Shown here piece by piece: positions 22,102-33,597 of a stretch of 64,000 nucleotides of DNA. A program made the translations under genes and the position numbers. The stretch is taken from contig WTXD01000040.1 in NCBI GenBank assembly GCA_022496205.1, positions 124,001 through 188,000 of the forward strand. Direction: 5' to 3'. Positions within the stretch are counted from its first letter, which is position 1; every line of letters begins with the position of its first letter. The DNA comes from Gloeopeniophorella convolvens. Taxonomy: Eukaryota > Basidiomycota > Agaricomycetes > Russulales. Under the pieces are notes generated by a model, which saw only the letters and a program-made list of their open reading frames with translations, was not told the origin of the DNA and made no database searches.

Positions 22102-22528
22102 ATGTCGTCTGTCGACAACACTATCACCGAGACGACCGCGACGCCCGCGACGGCGCCCACCCCCGCAGCATCTGCAGCGGCTCCTGCCCCTGCGACAGAA
22201 ACGCACGCCCACCATAGCGGCATCATCGGCAAGGTCGAGGATGCCATCCACGGTAAGCCCCGTTCTCGCGCTCACCCTCGCGCACTGGCAGCCGCTCATA
22301 CGCGCACGTACGCACACAGGCATCACGGACAAGCTGCACCACAAACATGACAAGCCGGTGCACCCCGAGGGCGACTCGGAGCACTTCGAGCGCGTGGGCC
22401 TCGTCGGCGAGCAGCAAGAGCTCGGTACGGAGCACCCCGAGCAGCAGCAGGGCTACGGCCTTGCAGGCGGGCTGGGCGGACCCGGTGCAGGCCCCGTCGG
22501 CGTCGGCGGCCCCCCGCGCGCACTCTGA
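22102..22528 (+). CDS. Small Ala/Pro/His-rich hydrophilic protein (dehydrin-like repeats)
   Basis: Two exons are separated by an intron of about 70 nt (about 22251-22318). Exon 1 starts MSSVDNTITETTATPAT, is rich in Ala, Thr and Pro, and ends with SGIIGKVEDAIHG. Exon 2 continues GITDKLHHKHDKPVHPEGD and ends in a Gly-rich tail (GLAGGLGGPGAGPVGVGG). The predicted protein has about 115 residues with no membrane helix. The paired segments GIIGKVEDAIHG and GITDKLHHKHD resemble the amphipathic K-segment idea of plant and fungal dehydrin-like stress proteins, but that is a resemblance and not a proven family match. The strong TATA box would suit a stress-induced gene. Confidence 0.7.
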
Positions 22529-22658
22529 GCACGCTTGGATGCTACGGCGACGTGTAGAACGACTGTATTCTTGCGTTGGGGATACCCTATTTTTATGAGC
22601 GGAGTAATAATGTGAGAAGTTGAGGTCGCATTCACATGCGGTGTGGGCCGGGGGGAGG

Positions 22659-22680
22659 GACCGTCCACTGTGGGACGGTC
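22659..22680. repeat. Perfect 8 bp inverted repeat (hairpin)
   Basis: GACCGTCC and GGACGGTC flank a six-base loop, about 130 bp past the stop of the small protein gene and about 280 bp before the monooxygenase start. It could be an RNA hairpin in the 3' UTR or a palindromic protein-binding site. Confidence 0.6.
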
Positions 22681-22960
22681 ATCATTGTGCTTATCTTATC
22701 GACGAAGTCAAAATCACGCGATTGCGCAGTGACAACCACGTATCGCGTGTCGTACGATGAACTGCATTATCATCCAATCATTCCCATCGGCACTGCGCCC
22801 TGGGGCCTCCCACGGCGCCGTCGAATAATCCTTCCCCTGGAGGCCACCAGAGCGGGTAAAGCGAACGCTTCATCGAGCAGTTGGAATGGCGGAGTATGTG
22901 TCAGGTCCGTGAGAGAAACGTTACGTTGGGACCCCCACGACCTCGACCTGACCATGACCT
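22681..22960. promoter_or_regulatory. Upstream region of the monooxygenase
   Basis: A 280 bp stretch lies before the monooxygenase ATG. A longer open frame runs through it from 22636, but it lacks family similarity and enters the gene in a different frame, so it is taken as non-coding. Confidence 0.4.
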
Positions 22961-24482
22961 ATGTCTCGACCCACAGACCCTTTCGGCGAGAGGCAAGAGC
23001 CGAAGCGTATATGTGTTATCGGCGCGGGGGCCAATGGGCTTGCGACGTTGAAGGTACTTGCAGAGGCGCCGCAAGTGCAGTCCGGGGAGTGGGTGCTCGT
23101 TGCGTACGAGGAGAGGGAGAATGTTGGAGGGATCTGGTATGTCCCAACGTTCGCCACTCCGTTGTTCCGTTCCTTACCGCCAAATTCAGGTATCCCTCGC
23201 CTCCTACTGGGAACCCACCTGTGACACCGCTCTATGACTCGCTTACCACGAATCTCCCACACCTGACCATGGCCTTTCCAAGCTTCGCCTTCCCTCCCGA
23301 GACCCCCCTCTTTCCGAATGCTGCCGCAGTGCAGAAATACCTGGAGGACTACGCCGCTCACTTTGACCTGTTGCGCTACGTACGATTCCGCACGCGTGTC
23401 GATATGGCTCTCTGGGATGCAGATGATAAGGTCTGGTATGTCACCCTCTCGACAGGCGAGACGCGCGAGTACGACTTTGTCGTCGTTTCCAACGGGCATT
23501 ATCGCAAACCGCGGTATCCTAATGCACCTGGTCTGAAGAGCTGGCTCAACTCGGGCCGCGCGATACATGCTGCATGGTACCGGAATCCATGTGAATACAT
23601 CAAGTTCAAGAAGGTTATCGTTGTCGGCGGTGCTCTAAGCGCACTGGACATCTGCTGGGATATGGGAGGTGTCACCCCTCTCCCTGTCCTCCACTCGATA
23701 CCACCAACGCTATATTTGACCGGATTCAGTTTTCCTCCTGACACCCCTAACTACAGAAAGGTTGCTAGGATAGAAGAATATCGGGATGACGGGGCCGTTG
23801 TGCTAGCGGATGGCACAACCGAGTCTGACGTCGACCTTGTCATACTTGCGACGGGCTACGAAATTTCCTTCCCCTTCCTCCCGCAGATGAAACAAGGCGT
23901 TCCGCCACTGCCTCCACCGCTACCGGGACAGCTCTACAATTCGACATACCATGTCTTCCCCCTTGCGCACCACCTCTTTCCCCTGCAGGGGCCTTTCCCA
24001 CCTACCTCCATCGCGTTCCCTGGGTTACCATATCGTGTTGCCCCCTTCCCGGTTTTCGAGGATCAGGCACGTGCCATCGCGCGTGTTGTGGATACCCGGG
24101 CTCTTTGGATCCACTCTCAGCTGCCGTGGACGTCGTGGCACGTACCCAATTAATCATGCAGGAAGAGGAAACGGACGACCCCCTGCTCATCGCAAAGGCG
24201 TGGTTCCGCTTCGCGACGCTCGAGCCCTTCGAATACCGCGCCAAACTCCACGCGTTCGCTGGGAAGCCCTATTCCACGCCTGACTGGGAGGTCGAGTTCT
24301 GGGAGAAGAAGGTCTTGCTGCGCGTGGAGTGGAAATCGATAGAGGAGAGCGGGCAGGCAGAGGAGTGGCTGAGGGGCGTTGGGGCGAACGGACCGGAAGA
24401 TTGGATAGAGCTGTGTCGGAAGGTTATACGACAGAGCGAGGAGAGGAATGAGGAGAAGACGAGATTTGAAACGCTGCCTTGA
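22961..24482 (+). CDS. Flavin-containing monooxygenase-like oxidoreductase
   Basis: This is an FAD/NADPH-dependent monooxygenase of the FMO type. Exon 1 (MSRPTDPFGERQEPKRICVI) carries the FAD dinucleotide motif GAGANGLATLKVL and ends ENVGGIW. The main exon shows YDSLTTNLPHLTMAF, the linker YDFVVVSNGHYRKPRYP, the FMO-identity region SGRAIHAAWYRNP, and the NADPH-binding VIVVGGALSALDICWD. It then shows DVDLVILATGYEISFPFLP. A last intron (about 24083-24118) leads to a helical C-terminus ending KTRFETLP at 24482. The FMO-identity motif lacks the usual Phe, and the second dinucleotide motif reads G-G-A-L-S in place of G-x-G-x-S/G. Substrates may be soft nucleophiles (N- or S-oxidation), but this is inference. 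No signal peptide was seen, so it is probably cytosolic. Confidence 0.87.
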
Positions 24483-24719
24483 AACGAGCACGCACTGCGG
24501 ACTGGTGGCCGTCGCGACAGGTGCGGGAGTGGCACGTGGTGTGATCGTGGACGTCACGTGGCATAGATGTCTCTAGGAGGTTCTGCGCGCAGCTGACCAA
24601 ACAACACCGAACAACGAGATCGCATTGACGCATCGCCGGTGCCCAATCCAATCGCATACACCCCGTCCTTTCTTTCCTTTCCTTTTGTACCACCACCACT
24701 ACCATCACTGTCCGAGTCA

Positions 24720-26367
24720 ATGCCACTTACGGTAGAACGCAGCACGAGCGGGATGCCCCTTCTCAGCGGGCCTGCGCCCCCACCCCATGATTCCTCCTAC
24801 GCCGACATCAGTTGCCGCAAGTGCAACAAGGAATTTAACATCATCTTCACCCGCGCGCGTAAATGCAATCATTGTGGTGGGTGGTAAATCTCCTTAAACG
24901 CGTCTCGTCAGCCCTCACCTTTTCCGCAGGCTACTCGTATTGCTCCTCATGCTCCGATTATCAAGCGCTCATGCCTCGGGAAGGCTTCGGCGCCGGATAT
25001 GACCCCGTTCCCGTCTGTGCGTTCTGTATAGAGAACTTGACCAGTGCGTTGCACTCATAACACCCTGTTTGCTGAGACAGTATCCTTGACCAGACGGATC
25101 TACCAGTCACTGCTGGGGGGCGCAACTATCTGAGGAACCTCTCTTTGGCAAGGCTAAAGAAATACGTCGATGCGTATAGCATCAAGACGGAAGGTGTCCT
25201 CGAGAAAGACGATCTAATTGCGAGGATTATTGCGGCGAGGGGGCAGAATGGGTGTCTGCCGTATGCCAACGAGGTATGCCAGCCGTCACATCTGACACGA
25301 ATGATGCCTCCGACACATGCCCGGCACAGAGCTTTTACCGGAGACATTCTGTTCCTAACGGCCGCACCGGCAGGCCGCGCGGGCTGTTCTCGAGACGGGA
25401 TGAGCCACAGTCCTCCCCGCCCGCCCCGCCACGACAGCCCCCTTCCTCCAATACGACCTCGTCCTTTCCCCGCCCCGACCTCGGCGAGGACCAGCAGAGG
25501 GCCTCGCCCGCCCCGCGACGCACGACCCCGCGTCCGCAGGCGCAACCACAACCGCAGCCCTCCGCCCGCGCGCAACCATATCCCCCGCCGCGCTCCACCC
25601 CGCCTCCGACGGCTGCACCCCGGCCACAATACAGTCCTCCCAGCGGCCCGCCGCCATCCCGGCCAAACACCGCCCACCCGACCTCAGGCCAAGGCACGGC
25701 ACCCGGCCCCGGCAGCAGCCCCGCGCCACGCGCCACGTCCGCCGCGCCGCCGCCGATCCCGACGCTCGACGAGCTGCTCGAGATGACAGAGACGAGGTCT
25801 CGCACCTGTCGATCGCACGCTCAAGGGGGTGCTGTATCATCACCACGTGAACGCGCGGCTGCTGCTCGAGAAGAGCGACCTCGTCGCGCGCGTGCACGCG
25901 CTGCTCGACGACGAGCGCCATGAGCGCGCGCGCGAGGCGGCGATCCATGCGCGCGAGGAGGAGGAGGCTATCGCGCGGCAGCACGCGATGATGGAGGAGC
26001 AGCGGGTGCGCGAGGAGCGCGCACGGCAGGAGCGCGAGGACGCGGCTGGTGCGGCCGAGGCCGACCGCGCGGCCAAGCAGCAGGCGCCCACGCCCGCCGC
26101 GCCGGCGGCGAAGGGGACCGCGCTGGACCTCGAGCGCAACGGACTCTGCGTCATCTGCCAGGACGAGGAGGCGAACATTGCCATTGTCGACTGCGGGTGC
26201 GTGCTCTCGCTGTGCTCGCTCGCCGCTCATGCTCACGTTCGCGCGCGCAGACACCTGGCGATGTGCCGCAACTGCTCGGACCTCATCATGGCCTCGTCGC
26301 GCGAGTGCCCATGTGCCGCACGCGCATCATCACGGAGGCGCGGTTGCTGCGCATATTCAAGTCATAA
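24720..26367 (+). CDS. FYVE-SAP-RING protein, CARP/RNF34-like E3 ubiquitin ligase (frameshifted as read)
   Basis: Domain order matches animal CARP proteins (RNF34/RFFL). A FYVE-type zinc finger (CRKCNKEF, RARKCNHCG|YSYCSSC, VPVCAFC) comes first, then a SAP-like helix pair (NYLRNLSLARLKKYVDAYSI ... EKDDLIARIIAARGQNG). A Pro-rich linker follows, then a second SAP-like segment (LYHHHVNARLLLEKSDLVAR), an Arg/Glu coiled coil (HEREARE-type, AREEEEAIARQHAMMEEQR), and a C-terminal RING (GLCVICQDEEANIAIVDCG|HLAMCRNC ... CRTRIITEARLLRIFKS, stop 26365-26367). The introns inside the FYVE and RING fingers splice perfectly. Three apparent one-base losses break the frame: about 25793-25800, about 25811-25815, and 26307-26310 inside ECP|MCRT of the RING. 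It likely binds endosomal membranes or lipids and ubiquitinates unknown targets. Confidence 0.82.
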
Positions 26368-26766
26368 CGCATGCATCTCCTCTCCCGCAGGCGTGGGGGT
26401 GCCCGCCGTGGGGTGCCGTGTCGCGGTGTGGCGTCGGGGTGGCCGCTGTTGCTATAGGACCATAATATACCGGCCCGTGTATTCTATCATATCATTCTCT
26501 CCGTATCCGTGGAAGCATATCTGGGACTTTAACTCCTTTTTGTTCGACTGGATAGTGGAGTCTTGCGAGAAGCACTCCAGCTTCGAGGAAGCGTGTCCTC
26601 GGAACCGTTGGGGTGCCCGATTACAGATCGAGCCGCCTCGCCGCCACGCAGGCATACTTAGGCTCACCACCCATGATCACGTAGGGTTGTCCTCAAAAGT
26701 TTATTCACGTACAGAGAGCGCAACAACACAGCATAGACAAAAGTGAACCGAGCGCATCCAATCTAT
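26368..26766. other. Convergent intergenic region
   Basis: This holds the 3' flanks of the FYVE-RING gene (plus) and the first P450 (minus). No further gene was recognised. Confidence 0.45.
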
Positions 26767-29184
26767 CTATCTCCTCTTGAAGGTAAGCGGGACGCGAACC
26801 GGCCTGCGCAACGACGCATCAGCACCAAAGCGCGAGGATCAGAGGGCGGACTTACACAGTCGTGAGGCCCGGCCGCGAGCGCATGACGCGCTCGTACCGC
26901 TGATCGAACGTCTCGCCCACGAAGCGCGGCTCCTCGGTGACCTCAATGCGGTACTTGGACACGAGCATCGTGAGCACCGCGATGCCCTCCGTCTCGAAGA
27001 ACCTGCACCCGCGTCAACGCCGAGGTGATGAGACAGAGGAGGGTGCGTGCGCACCTCCGCCCGAGGCACGCGCGCGCGCCGCCGCTGAACGGCAGGAACG
27101 CGTCGCGCGGCCAGTCACCGAGGAAGCGCTCTGGCTTGAACGCGAGCGGGTCCTTCCAGTACCGTGCTATTCCGCGCCGTGAGCGCGAAATCGCGGGAGA
27201 GGGCGGCGCGGGACGTACGGTTGTGGTGCAGCCCGGGAAGGTGGAACGTAAAGTCGGTGCCCTTGGGGATCGGGATCGTCGTTTTCTCGCCGGCTTGGTT
27301 GCTTACGGTGATCGTCGTGTCTTCTTCACTCTTCTTCGGGATGCCGGGGGCCTGGATTGCGCAAGGGTCAGCGGTGCACCATGCAAGGCGCGCTAGTTGG
27401 ACGCACGGGTGGCCTGATGGTCGCGGTCAGAATGGGCGCATGCAGAAGGTAATGTTACCCACATCAATCGCAGGGTCTCGTAAAATACACTAGACGCGAT
27501 GAGCGTTGGTTGGTTCAAGATGTGGGTAGACTCACGCCATGGAGTAGGTAAAGAGAGGCATCTCTTCGTACGTCTGGCAGATAATTTACACGTTAGGCAT
27601 TAGATATTCTTGGTATGAGATGGTCGCTCACCGGAAGTCTGCTATCATCGGGAGTGATCTTGCGTATTTCCTGATAGAGGCGGTCCTGTTCGTCTGGGTA
27701 CATAGCCAAAAGCGCAAAGCAGAAGCAGAGCGTATGTGCCGTTGTCTACGAAATGGTGGTCAGCATGGCCCCGTGAAGGGAGACCAGAAGCTTTAGCATA
27801 CCTCATGACCAGCCAGCAGGAAGATGAAGATGTTCCCTGCGATGGGGATAAGGTTATATCATAGGTTGATTAGAGGCAGAGTTCGCGTCACTGACCCATG
27901 AGCTCCCGGTCCGACAGCTTCGCATCAGCGTCCATCTCTTGCTGTGACGCATCCAACAGATTAGAGAACAGATCGTGTCGCTCCTGCACCTTCTCGCCGT
28001 TCCTCCTCTCGTGGATGAGTGCTTCCATGTGTTTCTATATCAGGACCGGTCAGCGCCATGACCCGGTGCGATGCACAGGCATACCTCCAGCTCGTCGTAA
28101 GCCAGACGGACGTTCCTCAGGCGTGGGGTCAGGTTGAGAGCCCATTCGGGAAGGATGAGCTTCCAGATAACATCATATGACATGACATTGATGGCGGCTT
28201 TGAGCGTCATACGGCGGCCGGGCGGGACCACAGTATCGGCGTTCCAGGAAATATTGCGACCAAAGCCTATAAGAGCGTTTCGCATCTGCAATTTCGGATG
28301 CGCTGTAATATGCAGGCTCACCGGCGACGCCGATGACGAACAAAGCGATCTAGATAAGCGTAAGCACGTCGTATAGTTCCACGGTCGTGGACTCACGGGC
28401 AATGTGATTTCAACTGCATGATCCACGACTATCGTAGACTCGTTGTGCCAAACGTTGTCGAACATGTCGACCATGATCCGGACGGTCTCGTCCCAGACAA
28501 GTTTGTTGTTCCTCTGCGAGAGGCGTCAACATTAGCAACGAGTGTTCGAAAGGAGCACATACCTCTGAGAACGCGGGCGCAGCGATCTTCCTGATCTTCT
28601 TCCACTCGTCGCCCTCCGATGCCACAATGTTGTGTCCATACATAGACAGTACCTCGTAATCTTCCACAGGCTTTGGGAAACGTGAGCGATACGTAGTTAA
28701 TTCCTTCGAGCACCAATGTGAGCGTCCGATCAGCGCATGTGGTCACCGTTGGCGACACACTTTGATGGCGGCTGGGTCTGCCAGATATAACATTGTCCTT
28801 GGTCGCGGCCAGATGCTAACGTAGCTGAACGCATCCCAACCGTACCTGTGAAAGTCTGCAACAAAAGTCGTCTGGGAGAGCCACCGGGATATTGCAAAGC
28901 AAGCTTACCATCAAACCGGGCCGGTACCATCCAATTAGGGCCTGGAGTGAACCCTGGGATGGCTGGGAGCATGCCACTTAGGATGCTCGGTGAGGTGATA
29001 ACGAGGCGTTTCCCCGGGAAATTCCTGTCGTTCAACGTTCAACCCTCGTCAGGTGGTGTTCAGTGCGAAGCGGTCTAAGCCCTGCGCACCCTATTCCCCG
29101 GACGGCCTTGCGGAACTCCACATAGAGGCGCACGAAGTAGATCACGAGCAGAGAGCTAGCTAGTAAAAGGGCGGTGTGGACCAT
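26767..29184 (-). CDS. Cytochrome P450 monooxygenase, tandem copy 1
   Basis: This is a microsomal P450 with many short introns. It starts MVHTALLLASSLLVIYFVRL (29184), a membrane anchor, and continues KRLVITSPSILSGMLPAIPG. The I-helix reads GNIFIFLLAGHE|TTAHTLCF, the K-helix ETLR lies in VFYETLRLM, and the meander includes YWKDPLAFKPERFLGDWP. The haem-binding loop is FLPFSGGARACLG with the axial Cys, followed by RFFETEGIAVLTMLV. The last small exon (stop 26767-26769) encodes PVRVPLTFKRR. All hallmark residues are present, so it looks functional. The substrate is unknown. The paralogue at 31053-33597 has the same exon plan and orientation, which marks a tandem duplication. Confidence 0.88.
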
Positions 29185-31052
29185 GGCTGGACGAGCGCCG
29201 CGTCGCCGTTGGCTGTGAGAGTGGCACGAGAGAGAGGTGCGTGTGTGTGTGTGTGAGGGGTGGGAAGTAGCGCTGGGGAGTGCTTTAAGGTGTGCCCCGG
29301 AAGCAGATTGGCGCGCGGTCGTAATGATGCAGTGTGGGTGCGCAGTCGAGATCGGTGCAGTTTACCTATCAAAGAACCCCGCCCCATGCTGAGGGTGTCG
29401 TACGTAATGGCGCCTGGAAACTCGCGACTGTTGGTCCCTGGTTGGACCGAATGGCGGCTGTTGGAATCTGATAGAACTCGAAGCCTAAGAACTTCGTCCA
29501 TATTGGGCCCAGGAATAAGTACGCGGAGACAGCCTCGGCCAAGGGAACGGTGCGATGAACAAGGTATGATGCTGACGTTGGAGAGTCTGGAAGAGGCAGT
29601 TGCTCCTGAGAAGAGAGCGCCGCTTCAGCGCGGTTCACACGACTCCTATCCAACTTCACCCAATCACAGCCCGGCACCCCGGCACATGAGAGCACCTCGG
29701 CGACGTCGGTGACACCGCGTATTTTATAATGACTTCCATGCACGACCACCACCACCACCACAGATCGGTGTATGTGCGGGCTTGTCGACATCAGTGCGTG
29801 CGCCGCTTCTCGTGCGTTCTGACTGAAGCGCCGTCGGAACTGCGGAACGTAGTGAGCTCTCGTTTCGGGTCGCACGGATTCGTATCCATACCTCATGATC
29901 CAGACTTCAACGTTCGACACTTGATCAATAATCCTCAGGCTCCGTTGTTCGCAGATGGTACTACACCCGAAATTTGGGAACCTTCCTTCAAGTTAGCAGC
30001 AAGGCGAATGAATCCTCCAAGCACCAGGTCAAGTACTAACCCACATGCCGATACCTCTGTTTATGTCACCTAAAGTCCGCCAATTCGCGAACACCGGGCA
30101 CATGGAGACGATGTCCTGGTCTCCGGCACGGCAACCGTAGAAGGGCGTATCCCCGTCTTGGATAATGGTGCTGCCGGTTACTCCTCCCGGTTCTTCTCGA
30201 GAGTCTCGTACATGCTGTCCTCGGTCCTGGAAGTCGAAACGTCCTTCGTAATATGAAGCTGACGAGGTCCAACCCATACCGAAGTCATGGAAGGTGCATG
30301 ATATGACTTAAAGAATGACGCGGGGGCGACACCGTTAGCAATACTCGAGCGAAGGCAAGCCGACACCATTAGTCTGGACTCGAGGTCTCTGTGACATATT
30401 CAGTAGGAACGCATTGAAGGATGACATGGACATTCAATGACATCCATTGGAAATTCGCTGTCAACCGTGACTTCGCGCACCCCTTCGTGGGGGTGTCGGC
30501 GCCTTTGCAGTGAGCAGCAGGTCCGGAACTGAGGAGCAAAAAAGCCGAGTGCGCGAACTTCTGCGCCTAGTCTGTCCAATGAGATTAGCGAATTGTTAGA
30601 ACATACCAGAAATGGAGGACTAACCAACGATGTGCCAGCCAAGATGAAGCATCAGCATCCTCGATTCCGACCTGTCGCAAGTTCAGAAGTCGGATCCTTG
30701 AGGTGGGACGATGACAGCGCACGATCTGCAGCTTCCAGGAGATCGGCGCGACGGACACATGCGAAATGATTCAGCACAATTCAAATTAGCGGTGCCCGGG
30801 GTAATTTAAGCCTGCATCTTGCGGGAGTTTGTAAGACGTAAGGACACCCCTGATCAGCTCATAAGGGAAAGGCGCAAGAAAACATCACGCTGCATCCGAG
30901 GGAGAGTGCAACATACTCTTGACACGTTCAAGGACGAGTGAACTTCTTCAGTCACCCATAAACAGGCAAAAGAAGTTGTCACTGAGCATGGGTGTGGTAC
31001 TACAACATCACAGAAAAAGCGAAAAGCATGCAACGCAACCGGTCGTAATGCA
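29185..31052. other. Intergenic region between tandem P450s
   Basis: This is a 1.87 kb spacer upstream of P450 copy 1. A (CAC)n-like run lies at about 29743-29760 and a GT run at about 29240-29257. Minus-strand open frames at 29369-29920 and 30029-30277 have no recognised motif and no clear splice context. Nothing P450-like remains between the two copies. Confidence 0.4.
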
Positions 31053-33597
31053 TCATCTCTTTTTGAACACTAGCGGCATGCGAACAGGCCTACAAAGCAG
31101 CTCATTAAACGCGCCAATTAGGAGTAGGGTGGGCTGCCACTTACATCGTAGTCACCCCTTGCTGGTGCGCCGTCAAGCGCGCAAAACGCTGCTCGTACGT
31201 CTCGCCGGCGAATTGCGGCTCGTCCTTCAGCTCGATCTTGTACCGTGACACAAGCATCGTCATTATAGCAATGCCCTCCGTTTCGAAAAATCTGTTCAGG
31301 GGTTCGTGAGCACCTGGATCAAAATGAATAGATGTTTTCATACCGCCTCCCAATGCAAGCCCGAGCGCCTGTAACAGACTCGTGAGACAAGTTCAAACAC
31401 AATGAGTGCAATGTACCTTGGCTGAACGGTAGAAAGGCGTCCCTGGGCCAGTCTCCAAGGAACCGCTCGGGTTTGAATGCCTGGGGGTCCTCCCAATACC
31501 TCGCTGCGTGCCTTCATGAGGGCGGGTCGAGCGAGAGTCCAGACGGTATTACGTACGGTTATAATGGATACCAGGTACATGAAGGTACACTTCCGTCCCG
31601 GTAGGCACAGGGAACGTTGTCTTGCCACCGTCGTGGTTCGTTACTGTCAGGGTCGTATCTTCTGCACTACGTTTGGGGACGCCGACCACCTTGATGCCAC
31701 GACATCTGCGTTCAGCTCTGTAGAGGAAACGAAGATGGTCGGCATACCGGAGGGCTGTGCGCGGGTACTAAATCAGCCCGAGGCGACAGTCTAGGGTAAA
31801 AGAACTCACAATAGACGAAGAGTCTCGTTGAAGACGCTATCAAGGGGTGAATTGGCGAAGCAGTCGTGCACTAGACACACTTACGCCATGGAATATGGGA
31901 ACAAGGACATATCCTCGTAGGTCTATCTCAAGGTGTCAGAGATTAATCCAACTGCAGCATAACGGCAATACTCACCGGCAACCTGCCCAGCCGAGACATC
32001 ACCTCTTCGATTTGCTGGTGCAGGCGTTCTTGTACCTCCGGGTGAAGGGCAAGCAGGGCAAACGTGAAGCATAATGTGTGTGCCGTTGTCTGCAAGGACC
32101 ATAGTCTAGCTCGCGTCAACGGAAGAACCCGAACCTCAGCTCACCTCGTGCCCAGCGAGAAGGAAGATGAAGATGTTCCCTGCAGCGCGCGAGTTATATT
32201 TTGCCAATGGTACATAGTGACCGGGATTACACACCAACGAGCTCCCTATCAGTCATCGCCGCGTCGCCGTCCAACTCGCCCTGCGACGCGTCCAGAAGGC
32301 TGCTAAACAGGTCGTACCGCTCTTCTTTCTTCTCAGCATTCCTGCGCGTGTTGATCATCTCCATCATGTATTGCTAGCCAACCCATCAACCACCGGGCCG
32401 CAGCAAGAGGCACAGGAAAATGACGCACGTTCAGCTCGTTGAACGCCAGACGGACCTTCCGTGTGGTCGCCGTCGCACCCATCGCCCAGCTCGGCACGGC
32501 GAGCCAGAGGAAGACGTGGGTCGACACGAAGTGGAGGGCATCCTTGAAGGATATCTGGTGGCCCGGCGGAATGACGAGGTCTTCGGCCCACGAGATCCGG
32601 CGTCCGAATCCTAGCGTGCGCGAACACTTGTGAGCGTGCGATCGTCGATGGGCACGTGCAACCCACCTGCGACACCAATCACGAAAAGCGCGATCTGAAA
32701 AGGGCATGAGCTTCACGGTCGCGCCGGTCATGCAGGACGCGTACCGGAAGGGTGATGTCGAGACAATGGTCCACAACCACCTCAGCCTTGTTCTCCCACA
32801 CATTATCAAATAGATCCGCCATAATGCGGACAGTCTCGTCCCACACCAACTTGTTGTTTCGCTGCAGTCTGCATCAGCAACGGCGGGCACTGCGATCGAC
32901 TTGAAGGGGAGGCGCGGACCTCAGAGAACGCCGGCGCAGCGACCTTGCGATACCGCTTCCATTCCTCCCCCTCAGAAGCGACGATGTTCCTCCCGAAGGA
33001 CATGAGCAACCTGTACTGCTCCACGGGCTTGGGGAACCGGGCGCGCGACGTCGTGACTTCCTGCAGGGCACGCTGAGGGGCGATAGGGCTGCGAGGGCGT
33101 CCGGCGTACCTTGATAGCCGCGGCATCCGCGAGGAAAATGACGGCCTGCGGGCGGGGCCAGGCGGTAATCTGCAGGGAGATGAGAACTGCGGCGCACGCC
33201 GAAAAAGAAAGCGGCAGGCGGTAGGCTCACCAGGGCAAACGCATCCCTCCCCGCCTTGGCAAAGTCTAGCAGCGCGCAAGGCATCAGCGACCCATCCATT
33301 GAATATCACCGCACGAGCGTACGCACCCTGGTGCTTTGCATTCAACGACCAGTTACGGTCCAGCACGATGCGCGGGATAGGGGGGAGTATGTTCCCCAGC
33401 AACGACGACGGGCTGATCAGGTATCGCGGGCCAGAGAGATGGCTGGCAGATACGCGTCGGGCTCGTCGGCGATGGTCCAGCGTACAGAGAGCATAGGGAC
33501 ACGTACCCGACATCCGCGCGGTTTTCCGGAGCCCCAGCAGGCGCTGAACGACGAAGACGCCTACGAGCGAGAGGATGAGCAGCACGGCAGAGTGCAT
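31053..33597 (-). CDS. Cytochrome P450 monooxygenase, tandem copy 2
   Basis: It starts MHSAVLLILSLVGVFVVQRL (33597), a membrane anchor. Visible parts are YLISPSSLLGNILPPIPRIV, the I-helix GNIFIFLLAGHE|TTAHTLCFTFALLA, and the K-helix motif FNETLRLL. The haem loop splices through two introns as FLPFSQG|ARACIGRR|FFETEG, with the axial Cys present, and the last exon (PVRMPLVFKKR) stops at 31053-31055. Exon order, C-terminal exon and motifs mirror copy 1 (26767-29184). The haem loop has FSQGARAC where copy 1 has FSGGARAC, so one canonical Gly is Gln. The likely location is the ER membrane. The reaction is a monooxygenation of unknown substrate and needs a P450 reductase encoded elsewhere. Confidence 0.88.

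Noticed and set aside
22636..22960. Upstream part of the long open frame entering the monooxygenase
   Set aside because: It lies in a different frame from exon 1 of the enzyme and lacks family similarity; exon 1 with GAGANG starts at 22961.
25355..26254. Long minus-strand open frame of about 300 residues opposite the FYVE-RING gene
   Set aside because: Its composition is Arg/Ala-rich, mirroring GC-rich third positions of the plus-strand gene, and it has no motif.
29369..30277. Minus-strand open frames between the P450 genes, considered as a P450 remnant
   Set aside because: No P450 motif (I-helix, ExxR, haem loop) is visible in any frame.
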